Assembly (NCBI GenBank): GCA_900541285.1
Contig: UQJA01000032.1
Location: 1-17,084 of the forward strand
DNA length: 17,084 nt
Reading direction: 5' to 3'
From: an uncultured Collinsella sp.
GTDB lineage: Bacteria > Actinomycetota > Coriobacteriia > Coriobacteriales > Coriobacteriaceae
Part shown: positions 6,241-13,514 of the stretch, piece by piece
Layout: every line of letters starts with the position of its first letter
Numbering within the stretch: position 1 is the stretch's first letter
Translations under genes and position numbers: made by a program
Notes under the pieces: model-generated
The model's input: only the letters and a program-made list of their open reading frames with translations
Database searches by the model: none
What the model was told of the DNA's origin: nothing

Positions 6241-7365
6241 CTACCTGGGCACGCGGTCCTGCCTTGCGGCAAACGGGGCGAGCACGGCGTGCGGCTCGCT
6301 TTGGTACCAGTAGGCGACGGTGGAGATGTCGTCCTCGCGCTCGTAGAGCTTGATGTCGTCGTTGCCGAGGTCCTGGAACGTCACGCGCAGGTCCTCCTTG
6401 AACGAGATCGGGTCGGGAAGGTGCCACCTGTAGAGGCCGTGCCTGGGCAGCGCGTCGTCGTTGGTCGCGAGCATCGGGTTCGGGTTCGGCTTGCCCGCGC
6501 TGAAGCGGTCGCGCGTGGCGTCGCGCGTCGAGCGGTACGGGTAGCCGGCGAACAGCGTGTTGAAGCACTGCGCCTCGGGCAGCGCATGGGGCGGCCTGTC
6601 GAGGAAGGCCCAGGCACCGCCGAAGTAGTCCTCGGCTCCCGTCGAGGTGACCGTGGGGAACTCCTCGTCGCCGTCGAGGAAGAACTTCATCTCACCCTCG
6701 CCCCACCAATAGCGCTCCAGGGCGCACAGGGCCATGTAGGTGCCGACGTAGTAGCCCTTACCGCGCACGCCGTCGAGCACGGTGTAGTCGACGCCCCTGC
6801 GGGTGCTGCGCTCGCGGTTAAAACGGGCGTGGAAGTACATGGCGTCGTCCGGCACGTCGGTGAGCGCGTAGTTGAACGTGTAGAAGATGTACTTAATGAA
6901 CCCGGGATGCTCACTCGTAAGCGTGACCTTGGCGTGCTTCCTGAAAGGCATCTCGAAGTAGCAGTTCATGCCGCCCGTCGGGTTCACGCAGATGGGCATC
7001 GAGTTGACGATGGCGCGCTCACCGAAGCCGTTGCAGAAGAAGTCGCCGACAGGGCACTCGACCGAGGGGGTCTCCTCGTCGTCCCAGTAGAAGCGCAGCA
7101 CGAGGTCGCGCATGACGAAGCTGCCGGCGGCGGTCTTGTCGGGGACGGTCATCCAGATGTGGCGGATGATGCCGGGACCCTCGATGTCCGCGAGCGTGAT
7201 GGTCTCGCCGGACTCAAGGGGCACGCAGCACGAGCCCTTGCGGCCGACGCCGAGGTGGCTGGCCGACATGGCGGCACGGCCCTTCTCGCCCGTGATGTTC
7301 TCGGGGGTGATGGCGCGGCTTTCCTCACCGCCGTGCATCCACACATCTTTAAGGAACTCTCTCAT
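6241..7365 (-). CDS. DUF2961 / glycoside hydrolase family 172 enzyme
   Basis: 374 residues, typical for single-domain DUF2961 proteins (GH172). No signal peptide, so it acts in the cytoplasm. Family landmarks: GPGIIRHIWMTVPDK (63-77), LRFYWDDEETPSVECPVGDFF (90-110), NCYFEMPFRKHAKVTL, then RYWWGEGEMKFFLDGDEEFP and STGAEDYFGGAW. The acidic residues in GEGEMKF (Glu223/Glu225) and GAEDYF (Glu245) are in the region where characterised members keep their catalytic glutamates. Characterised GH172 enzymes are retaining alpha-fructofuranosidases acting on difructose dianhydride I (Bifidobacterium dentium) and D-arabinofuranosidases. AGAGGAGG overlaps the EIIA stop, 12 nt upstream. With a LevDEFG-like PTS before it and a fructokinase-type ROK after it, a small fructoside or related furanoside, possibly PTS-phosphorylated, is the likely substrate. 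The family call is firm; the substrate is inference. Confidence 0.88.
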   Translation of the reverse strand: MREFLKDVWMHGGEESRAITPENITGEKGRAAMSASHLGVGRKGSCCVPLESGETITLADIEGPGIIRHIWMTVPDKTAAGSFVMRDLVLRFYWDDEETPSVECPVGDFFCNGFGERAIVNSMPICVNPTGGMNCYFEMPFRKHAKVTLTSEHPGFIKYIFYTFNYALTDVPDDAMYFHARFNRERSTRRGVDYTVLDGVRGKGYYVGTYMALCALERYWWGEGEMKFFLDGDEEFPTVTSTGAEDYFGGAWAFLDRPPHALPEAQCFNTLFAGYPYRSTRDATRDRFSAGKPNPNPMLATNDDALPRHGLYRWHLPDPISFKEDLRVTFQDLGNDDIKLYEREDDISTVAYWYQSEPHAVLAPFAARQDRVPR

Positions 7366-7377
7366 CGTCGACCTCCT

Positions 7378-7776
7378 CTATTCGTCGTCTTCGCACTCGG
7401 CGGAACTGGCACCGTTCACGTAGACGATCTGCTGGCGCGCCTCGTCGACGAGGGCGTCGAAGTCGAGTTTCTCGTCGGGGCGCGCGAGCGCGACCGTCAT
7501 GGCGAGCGGGAGGTTGACACCCGCGATCACGTGGATGCGGTCGGAGGCGAAGCGGGAGAAGCGCTGGTTCACGCTGCCGCCGAGCGCGTCGGTGAGGACG
7601 ACGACCTCGTCAGTGCCCGAAAGAGCCGCCTCGACCGCCGCGTCGAGCCCCTCGCCGTTGTCGTTCACGTAGGCGCACACGGCGTTGACGGCGTCGCTCT
7701 TACCCGTAAGGAACTCGAGGGTGTCCTTGAAGCCCTGGGCGAGAAGGGAATGGCTCGCCACAACTATCTTTCTCAT
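7378..7776 (-). CDS. PTS system EIIA component, mannose/fructose/sorbose family
   Basis: 132 residues, a free-standing EIIA-Man domain. It takes phosphate from HPr on His9 (IVVASHSLLAQG) and passes it to EIIB. The second conserved loop is VVVLTDALGGSVNQRF, and VIAGVNLPLAMTVAL is the usual third motif. The C-terminus is an acidic tail. The ribosome site before ATG 7776 is weak (GGTGA). It lies 26 bp after EIID and 12 bp before the GH172 gene. The gene order B-C-D-A within the transporter differs from the A-B-C-D order of levDEFG. Confidence 0.93.
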   Translation of the reverse strand: MRKIVVASHSLLAQGFKDTLEFLTGKSDAVNAVCAYVNDNGEGLDAAVEAALSGTDEVVVLTDALGGSVNQRFSRFASDRIHVIAGVNLPLAMTVALARPDEKLDFDALVDEARQQIVYVNGASSAECEDDE

Positions 7777-7802
7777 TGATTCACCAATCTCTTGGGTCGA
7801 AG

Positions 7803-8636
7803 CTAGGCGAGGATGCCAGCGGCGGAGGCGACCATCGCGAGGACGATCACCACGAGGATGAGGGCCGTCATGCTCGCGTTCTTCTTGGTAAGAAGGTAAT
7901 ACGCGCTTCCCGTGATGGCGGCGGGGATCATGGCAGGCAGGATCTTGTCGAGCAGCGGCTGAATCTCCATCGAAACGTCGCCGAAGCTGAAGCTAATCGG
8001 GCAGGTGACGCCGATGACCGAGGCGATGAGGCAGCCGACCACGGTGAGGCCGAGCACGGAGGCGGCGGCAGTGAGGTTGGGAAGCTTCTCGCTGAAGTCG
8101 GTGACGAGCTTCACGCCCTGCTTGTAGCCGAACTCGAGGGCGTGCATGCGGACCCAGAAGATGGCCAGGATGAGCGCGAACCAGATGCCGGCTCCCACGG
8201 GGTTGCCCTCGATGGCCATGTAGGCGGCGATGGAGCCCATGATGGTCGGGATCATGGTCATGAGCAGGGAGTCGCCGACGCCGGCGAGCGGTCCCATGGT
8301 GCCGATCTTCAGGTCTTGGACGGCGTCCGCCGCCGCTAGGCCGTCGCGTTCCTCCATGGCCACGCAGGCGCCAAGGATGATGGCGGCGAGCCAAGGCTGG
8401 GTATTGTAGTAGCGGAAGTGGTTGTTGAGCGCTTGCTTATAATCCTCGTCGTTCGTGTAGATCTTCCTCAGGACCGGCGAGAGGGCGTAGGCGACTGAGG
8501 CGCCCTGCTGGGTCTGGTAGTTGAAGGTGCACACGCTCATGAGCCAGCGCCAGTTCGCGTTGCGCAGGTCCTTCTTGGTGACCTTGTAGCCGGAGGGCTT
8601 GCCCTCGGCGACGGCGGTGATGTTCTCGTTTTCCAT
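7803..8636 (-). CDS. PTS system EIID membrane component, mannose/fructose/sorbose family
   Basis: 277 residues, one of the two membrane subunits of the transporter. It begins with the soluble part VTKKDLRNANWRWLM and carries the EIID landmarks FNYQTQQGASVAYALSPVL, HFRYYNTQPWLAAIILG and IGTMGPLAGVGDSLLMTMIPT. Hydrophobic helices follow, with the final membrane anchor at the C-terminus (about 255-277). Start ATG 8636 lies only 2 nt beyond the EIIC stop, with GGAGAGGATGAG inside the end of EIIC, so the two are translationally coupled. With EIIC it forms the sugar channel. Confidence 0.94.
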   Translation of the reverse strand: MENENITAVAEGKPSGYKVTKKDLRNANWRWLMSVCTFNYQTQQGASVAYALSPVLRKIYTNDEDYKQALNNHFRYYNTQPWLAAIILGACVAMEERDGLAAADAVQDLKIGTMGPLAGVGDSLLMTMIPTIMGSIAAYMAIEGNPVGAGIWFALILAIFWVRMHALEFGYKQGVKLVTDFSEKLPNLTAAASVLGLTVVGCLIASVIGVTCPISFSFGDVSMEIQPLLDKILPAMIPAAITGSAYYLLTKKNASMTALILVVIVLAMVASAAGILA

Positions 8637-8638
8637 GG

Positions 8639-9424
8639 TTACTCATCCTCTCCGATGAAGGCGTCTGCGGAAGCGTGGGCGGCGAGCTCGGTGTCCCTCT
8701 CGGCACGCTGGTAGAACGCGATCGCGAGGGCAACGCCGACGATGGCGGCGCCGATGATGGGCACGTTCAGGAAGGCCGAGAGGAAGAAGCCGGCGAGCAG
8801 GTACTGGAAGTACTTGCCAGTGGGCATGTAACGCAGCAGCATCGCGATGCCGACGGCCGGGAGCATCTTGCCGGCGAGGGTGAGGCCGGAAAGGAACCAC
8901 TGGGGCATAACCTCGAGGAGCCAGTTGACGGCGGGCTGGCCGAGGGTCACGGAGACAAAGACGGGCAGGGCGGCGCACAGGCCGAAGAGCACGGGGCAGA
9001 CCCACAGGATGGCGTTCATCTGCTTGAACTTGCCCTCGTCGCAGAACTTCTGGGACTTCTCGACGACGAAGCCGTTGAGGATCTTGACGATGACGTCGAG
9101 CTGGATGCCGAGCATGCCGACCGGCAGGCCGATGGCGAGGCCCGTGTCCGCGCCCAGGGTCACGCCGTAGGCGGTGGCGATGATGGCCATCGTGCCGTAG
9201 TCGGGAATCGACGAGCCGCCGAAGCCCGCGACGCCGAGCTGCATGAGCTGGATGGTGCCGCCGATGACGAGGCCGGTCTGCCAGTCGCCCATGACGACGC
9301 CGGTGATAAGGCCCCAGAAGACGGCATAGTTGACGAAGATCATCGGGATGCCGTAGTAGTCCACGTGCTTGATGAAGGCCAGCAGGGTCAAAAGGACGAC
9401 CTGCAGGATAGTGAAGTTGACCAT
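8639..9424 (-). CDS. PTS system EIIC membrane component, mannose/fructose/sorbose family
   Basis: 261 residues, polytopic membrane protein that binds and translocates the sugar together with EIID. Characteristic stretches are GLITGVVMGDWQTGLVIGGT followed by IQLMQLGV, the region after it with SSIPDYGTMAI, and GLAIGLPVGMLGIQLDV. An acidic, soluble C-terminal tail (ADAFIGEDE) ends the protein. A strong ribosome site, AAGGAGGG, precedes ATG 9424; the gap to EIIB is 9 nt. Confidence 0.94.
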   Translation of the reverse strand: MVNFTILQVVLLTLLAFIKHVDYYGIPMIFVNYAVFWGLITGVVMGDWQTGLVIGGTIQLMQLGVAGFGGSSIPDYGTMAIIATAYGVTLGADTGLAIGLPVGMLGIQLDVIVKILNGFVVEKSQKFCDEGKFKQMNAILWVCPVLFGLCAALPVFVSVTLGQPAVNWLLEVMPQWFLSGLTLAGKMLPAVGIAMLLRYMPTGKYFQYLLAGFFLSAFLNVPIIGAAIVGVALAIAFYQRAERDTELAAHASADAFIGEDE

Positions 9425-9433
9425 GATCCCTCC

Positions 9434-9907
9434 TTAGATGAGGTCGGCGACGGAGACGGGCTTGTCGGCGGGCACGAACTGTGCCGTCACCTTGACGCCG
9501 CGGGCGATGAGCGCCTTGTAGCTCTGGACGTTCTCGGCGGAGGCATAGGCGCGCTGGGTGAGCTGGACGCCGCCCTCCTTGACGAGCGAGCCGCCGACGA
9601 TCAGCGACGGGAGCTCGATGCCCGACTCGACCAGGTGAAGGATCGTCTCGGGCTCCTTGGCGATGACAAAGACCTTCTCGCGGTCGTACTTGCCCGCCGC
9701 GAAGTTCTTGAGCGCGGTCTGCTCGGAGATGATCGAGACGGCCATGCCCGCGGGGCGCGCCATCCTCATAGTGGACTTCAGGACCTCGTCGCCGGCGACC
9801 TTGTCGTCGATGACCATGACTCGGGTCGCGCCCGACACCGGGGCCCACTGCGTCACGATGATGCCGTGAAGCAGGCGATTGTCGATTCGTGCCATAACAA
9901 CACTCAT
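9434..9907 (-). CDS. PTS system EIIB component, mannose/fructose/sorbose family
   Basis: 157 residues from ATG 9907 (MSVVMARIDNRLLHG). AGGAG lies 7 nt upstream, whereas a longer open frame reaching 9976 has no ribosome site and runs into leader sequence. EIIB carries the phosphate on His14 in the conserved RIDNRLLHG motif and transfers it to the sugar during import. Other landmarks are TQWAPVSGATRVMVIDDKVA and VGGSLVKEGGVQLT. First gene of the operon. In LevR systems the phosphorylated EIIB also inhibits the regulator through its C-terminal PRD, which fits the regulator encoded directly upstream. Confidence 0.94.
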   Translation of the reverse strand: MSVVMARIDNRLLHGIIVTQWAPVSGATRVMVIDDKVAGDEVLKSTMRMARPAGMAVSIISEQTALKNFAAGKYDREKVFVIAKEPETILHLVESGIELPSLIVGGSLVKEGGVQLTQRAYASAENVQSYKALIARGVKVTAQFVPADKPVSVADLI

Positions 9908-10030
9908 GTTTGCTCCTATCAAATGAAGTTTTACGTTCGGTACTGCCTCGGCGCTATCCGGATTCGCGCCGGGCAAGGGGTTATCGAATTATTGAGGACG
10001 CGCGGTCAGCTTGCGGCGGCGCGGGGAAGG
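9908..10030 (-). promoter_or_regulatory. Leader of the PTS operon with interrupted inverted repeat
   Basis: This 123-bp gap between the regulator and EIIB should contain any operon promoter. An interrupted inverted repeat lies at 9944-9975 (TGCC, GGCG, a 13-nt centre, CGCC, GGCA), usable as an operator or RNA hairpin. I looked for a sigma-54 -24/-12 element (TGGCAC-N5-TTGC, or GG-N10-GC) on the transcribed strand and found none. No strong sigma-70 pair is obvious either; TTGCCC near 9970 is the best -35 but has no -10 at correct spacing. Confidence 0.4.
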
Positions 10031-12772
10031 TCACTCGTCGAGCAGGAGGTCCGAGGAGCCGAGGCGCTCTTCTCGCGCCGGGGCGGCGCTCACGCTTATG
10101 TAGTCGAAGACATATGCGATCTCGCTTACGGGAACCTCTACGCGATAGCGCGTCGAGATGCTCGAGAAGCTCTGCCTGAAGGACTCGATGAAATCGGCAC
10201 GCTCCTCCTCGAAGCGGTCCTGGCCAACGTAGGTCTCAATGGGGTTTCTGGTAACAAGGCGCTCGACGAGACAGCAGAGGTGGACGTAGAGCCCAATGAT
10301 GGCGTTGCTGCCGATCTTCTCGCCTGTCCTGCGCTGAAGCTCGTGCACGGCGCTCTCGATCTCGTGGAATAGCCGCTCCGGGTCGAGGATGGTGATGGAG
10401 CGGATGACGTTCTGCAGTGTCATGTTCGAGAGCAGCTTCTCGTGGAAAGAAGAGAGCTCGGAAGCGTCAAGCCACCTGCCGAACACGGCATCGACCTTAG
10501 AGGCGGACGCCGTCGACATGATGTCCTCGAGGGCGACGAAGGGGATGGAGGCGACCCCGGGGTCTCCCGTGCCGATGACGGCGCAGACGCGGTGCTCGGA
10601 GAAAACGGCGTCGTTCGACCCGTTCGCGACGAGCTGCTTGAAGGGCCTCGTGAGCAGGCGCGCGCCTATGGTGCGCGGGAGGCTCTGCGAGACGAGCTGG
10701 CGTATCCTCTCCGCGGCGTCGACCCCGGACTCGGAGCAGAAGACGATGGCGTCCTCACGGTTGACGCGCTCGATCACCTTGCAGTGCGTCACGCACGCGG
10801 CGGTCGCATCGCCAAGAACCTCGGCGATGGACTTGCCGCCGAGCAGCCCGACCCCGATCTCGAGCGCAAGACCAGTAGAGACGTTGTTCACCACGCCGAT
10901 AGTGGAGTCGGTAACGTTCTCGAGGGCCTTATAGGCCTCCTCCAAGGAGCCCATGTCGACGAGGAACACGACCCCGGTGCAGTAGGAATGGCGGTCGACG
11001 AGGCGCTGGAGCGGACCGACGATGTCCTTCAGCTGCTGGTCGTAGGGCATGTCGACCGCCTCGTACACATGCATGCCGAGCATACGGTTCGCCGCGTCGG
11101 CGATGCTCGTCGCCGTCGAGTAGCCGTGGGACAAGATGACGCAGAGCGTCCGAAGGGCCTTCGCGTCGCGAGACTCCGATGCGACGCACAGCGTCAGAAG
11201 CGTCTTCGTGAAGTGATCGAGCGAGATTCCCAGCGCCCCTTCCACGTCTGCGGCGACCTGATCGGAGACGCTCGAGGCAAACGGTAATTCGGAGGTCACG
11301 GCACCGAGGAGATGGGAGATTTGCTCCGCACAGGCAGACTTTCGCTTAGCCAGGCCGATGCCCGGCCACAACTGCAGGCAAATCTCCTGGGCCAGCAGAA
11401 AAGCGACCTTCCTCGAAAGCTCGATGCCATAAGAAGAGCCTGCGTCGGCAAGGACCGCGCCCACGATGCGCTCGAAGGCGCGCGACCTCGAGGAGGCAAC
11501 GCCGCGGCCGAAGATCAAGTGATCCTCAACGCCGCGCACAGCGGAGACAGCTTGCGAGACGAGCTCGGAGACAGAGAGCTCCCCGGCGCAGAATCGCTCA
11601 TCGAGAGAGCACAGGGCATCGAGCGCCTGCTCGACCGGCCCTGTGCTCTCGGCGGCATCCAGGGACGCGTCGATCAGAACGCCATCGTCGGGCTGTTGAT
11701 CGATCTGCGCGGAGGAGAGGAGCCCGCTGGGAAGAAGATACGGGCGAACGACGACGTAGTCGCCCTCGCGATTGAGGAACGCTTTGGCGCAGCAGTTCGT
11801 CACGCAGGCGCGCAAGCCGGCGATGTTATCGGAAAAGTCCGCGTTCACGAGGCAACGGTATGCGCCGCGGCTGATCTTCACATCAGAACCGATTCGGCAC
11901 CCCTCGCTGCGCAGGAAGCTCAAGATGAGATCCTCGCGCTCCTCGGGGGTCCGCTCCTTGAGTGAGGGGACGCGGGCACAGATGGGCATTTTGCTGTAGG
12001 CCGAGGAAACCTTCAGGTCATCGGCGGAAAGCGTCGTCGAAAGAACGAGGCGAGCGCGCGGCGCATCCTGGGAGGCATCGAGCCCGAGGGCCGTCGCAAG
12101 GCAGTGCTCCATCGCAGAGGGAGAGAGTGCCTCGATGCCGTTCACAAAAACCACACCCCCGCGCGATTTCGCGATCGACTCGTCAAGAAGCCCGTTGAAC
12201 GAGGCGGCGTCCGGGACCCCGGCGCAGTCGATGCGCACATAGGAGGAGTCGCGGGACAGCAAGCCCTGGTTCTTGCCGTACTCGTACACAAGGCGAGAAA
12301 GGAAAGACTTACCGACACCCACGCCGCCGCTCAAGAGGATGGGTAGGCCAAACGGAGGGTACTGAACCGCAGCCTTGCACTGCTCGACAACGGAGCTGAG
12401 GCTCAGGTCAAAGCCCACGGCACGCGCGAAGTCACGGTGATCGGCGATTCCCGTCGCCTGGATGAGGTCGGCGAGCGAGGCGTACTCGCTTGCAGAGAGC
12501 TTTACCTGAAAACGCTTCTGGAACGCGCGGCGATGAAAATAACGGACAGGCCTGCCCGCCACCTTAACCACAAGGCCGGCGCGAACAAGGTCGTTGAGGT
12601 ACTGGCTCGCCAGGCTCCTGGAGATGATGAGCGTCTCGGCGATGTCGGAGGTGGACAGACGGGCAAGGTCGTCGAGCGAGACGGCAGAGGTGAGGGCCTC
12701 GAGATGCTCGAGAATCCTGTCCCTCATGTCGACGGGCTTCTTTGCCAAGCTGTCCTGTGCGGTCTTGTCCAT
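10031..12772 (-). CDS. LevR-like PRD/PTS transcriptional regulator with degenerate AAA+ domain
   Basis: 913 residues (Bacillus LevR is of similar length). Domain order: N-terminal winged HTH (about 15-80), sigma-54-activator-type AAA+ domain (about 120-335), PRD1 (380-490), EIIA-Man-like domain (540-660) with His549 in ILSHGYSTATSIADAANR, a divergent EIIB-like part (685-760), and PRD2 (790-895) with His831 in GLYVHLCCLVERL. It should sense PTS activity through phosphorylation of these histidines and control the downstream operon. Walker A is intact (GGVGVGKS, 149-156). The GAFTGA loop that contacts sigma-54 is absent: the sequence passes from DAASFNG straight to LLDESIAKSRGG. Walker B reads VVFVNG where LevR has LFLDE, so the catalytic acids are missing. 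The PRD1 histidine also seems replaced (FLLAQEI). AAGGAGG precedes ATG 12772. It probably acts through a sigma-70-type promoter. Confidence 0.87.
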   Translation of the reverse strand: MDKTAQDSLAKKPVDMRDRILEHLEALTSAVSLDDLARLSTSDIAETLIISRSLASQYLNDLVRAGLVVKVAGRPVRYFHRRAFQKRFQVKLSASEYASLADLIQATGIADHRDFARAVGFDLSLSSVVEQCKAAVQYPPFGLPILLSGGVGVGKSFLSRLVYEYGKNQGLLSRDSSYVRIDCAGVPDAASFNGLLDESIAKSRGGVVFVNGIEALSPSAMEHCLATALGLDASQDAPRARLVLSTTLSADDLKVSSAYSKMPICARVPSLKERTPEEREDLILSFLRSEGCRIGSDVKISRGAYRCLVNADFSDNIAGLRACVTNCCAKAFLNREGDYVVVRPYLLPSGLLSSAQIDQQPDDGVLIDASLDAAESTGPVEQALDALCSLDERFCAGELSVSELVSQAVSAVRGVEDHLIFGRGVASSRSRAFERIVGAVLADAGSSYGIELSRKVAFLLAQEICLQLWPGIGLAKRKSACAEQISHLLGAVTSELPFASSVSDQVAADVEGALGISLDHFTKTLLTLCVASESRDAKALRTLCVILSHGYSTATSIADAANRMLGMHVYEAVDMPYDQQLKDIVGPLQRLVDRHSYCTGVVFLVDMGSLEEAYKALENVTDSTIGVVNNVSTGLALEIGVGLLGGKSIAEVLGDATAACVTHCKVIERVNREDAIVFCSESGVDAAERIRQLVSQSLPRTIGARLLTRPFKQLVANGSNDAVFSEHRVCAVIGTGDPGVASIPFVALEDIMSTASASKVDAVFGRWLDASELSSFHEKLLSNMTLQNVIRSITILDPERLFHEIESAVHELQRRTGEKIGSNAIIGLYVHLCCLVERLVTRNPIETYVGQDRFEEERADFIESFRQSFSSISTRYRVEVPVSEIAYVFDYISVSAAPAREERLGSSDLLLDE

Positions 12773-12782
12773 GACTTCTTAC

Positions 12783-12802
12783 CTCCTTGTACAAGGAGTA
12801 TA
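12783..12802 (-). promoter_or_regulatory. Palindrome overlapping the regulator's Shine-Dalgarno and -10
   Basis: CTCCTTGTACAAGGAG (12783-12798) is a perfect 16-bp palindrome. On the minus strand its second half is part of the AAGGAGG ribosome site of the regulator gene, and its first half overlaps a -10 candidate TATACT (12797-12802). It could be an operator for autoregulation or, in RNA, a hairpin hiding the ribosome site. The -35 is poor. Confidence 0.5.
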
Positions 12803-12900
12803 AGGGGAACACAGAGAACGGAAGGGGGCGCGTGGGGGAATCAACAGCCCCGAGGAGAAGTTCACCACTTGAGGGGCAGAAAACAACGGCCATTGAACAT

Positions 12901-13056
12901 TCAGGGCCGACGCTCAACACTTCGGCTCGACACTTCGCTTTGGAAAGGGCCCTGCGCGATGGTGCAGCCCTCCATCTCGCAGCACAGGTCGCTGAAGGTC
13001 GCGAGGATGCGCTCCTTCTGTTCCGCGGGCGAGACGACTCGGTGGGCAAGGTCCTC
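12901..13056 (-). pseudogene. Possible remnant of an unidentified minus-strand gene
   Basis: Open minus-strand frame without a start codon at its 5' end, immediately preceded by a stop (13057-13059): EDLAHRVVSPAEQKERILAT, then FSDLCCEMEGCTIAQG. Composition and codon pattern look coding, and it ends at TGA 12901-12903. Family not recognised. It could be the 3' scrap of a gene deleted at this junction, or chance. Confidence 0.22.
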
Positions 13057-13089
13057 TCAAAAGGGGTCGTCCGACGTCGCAAGACCTCG

Positions 13090-13257
13090 ATGACCGACTA
13101 CCGCCTCGAGCAAGTGGCGGATTACCTCTACACTATCGAACTTGCCTTGGTCAAGTACGAGGCCAAGGAGAACGGTGGGACGTACAACAAGCTCTTCGGA
13201 GGTATAGGCTCTTTCAAGAGGAACTGGCTCAAGCAAGCCCGCAGCAAGCGAATATAG
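13090..13257 (+). CDS. Small hypothetical protein (55 aa)
   Basis: ATG 13090 to TAG 13255-13257: begins MTDYRLEQVADYLYTIELAL and ends with a basic tail, FKRNWLKQARSKRI. Amino-acid composition is protein-like (acidic/aromatic helix, then GGIGSF, then basic). No good ribosome site is visible and the open frame extends upstream, so the start is uncertain. The same frame continues beyond the TAG for another 67 codons with plausible composition (see 13258-13461), so this may be the front part of a broken gene. Family unknown. Confidence 0.35.
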   Translation: MTDYRLEQVADYLYTIELALVKYEAKENGGTYNKLFGGIGSFKRNWLKQARSKRI

Positions 13258-13461
13258 CTGGTCTCGCGGTTTCGCAAGGAACGGTCAGTTCTCCTCTGGC
13301 GAGGAATCCCGGACGACGTGCTTCGAGCAGCGGAAGCTGAAGCGCAAGCAGAAGCAGCGCGGGCATTGATCGGTGCCGACATGGGCCCAGACGTGAACAG
13401 TGCTACGTCCCCTGTTCACGGGGCGCGAAACCGCAAAGGTTGCACAGAGGTTGCAAAATAA
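13258..13461 (+). other. Open continuation after an in-frame TAG
   Basis: Directly after the stop of the 55-residue ORF the same frame stays open to TAA at 13459-13461: LVSRFRKERSVLLWRGIPDD, an Ala/Glu-rich helix (VLRAAEAEAQAEAARALIGA), then a Ser/Gly-rich end. There is no ribosome site for independent translation. Either a nonsense mutation split one gene here or the continuation is chance in high-GC DNA. Confidence 0.3.
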
Positions 13462-13462
13462 G

Positions 13463-13496
13463 AAGCCCCCGACCTGTTTTCGCAGGTCAGAGGCTT
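13463..13496 (-). terminator. Rho-independent terminator
   Basis: AAGCC (13463-13467) and GACCTG (13471-13476) pair with CAGGTC (13483-13488) and GGCTT (13492-13496) around a 6-nt loop. On the minus strand it is followed by CTTATTTT, so it terminates leftward transcription, 18 nt after the stop of the IEWE tail at 13515. Confidence 0.7.
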
Positions 13497-13514
13497 GAAA
13501 TCAACGAATATCGT

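Noticed and set aside
6220..7779. A 519-codon plus-strand frame antisense to the GH172 and EIIA genes
   Set aside because: Composition (runs of Val, Gly, Arg, His, Glu) is that of a GC-rich shadow; the minus strand encodes clear enzyme families with ribosome sites.
9908..10030. Sigma-54 promoter expected for a LevR-controlled operon
   Set aside because: No -24/-12 element is present on the transcribed strand, and the regulator lacks the sigma-54 contact motif.
8675..10372. A 565-codon plus-strand frame antisense to the PTS genes
   Set aside because: Low-complexity shadow, very rich in Asp, Glu, Gly and His, opposite well-defined PTS membrane proteins.
12787..13089. N-terminal extension of the small ORF from ATG 12787 (156 residues in total)
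   Set aside because: It would start inside the palindrome and promoter of the divergent regulator, has no ribosome site of its own, and the extension is low-complexity and lacks protein-like character.
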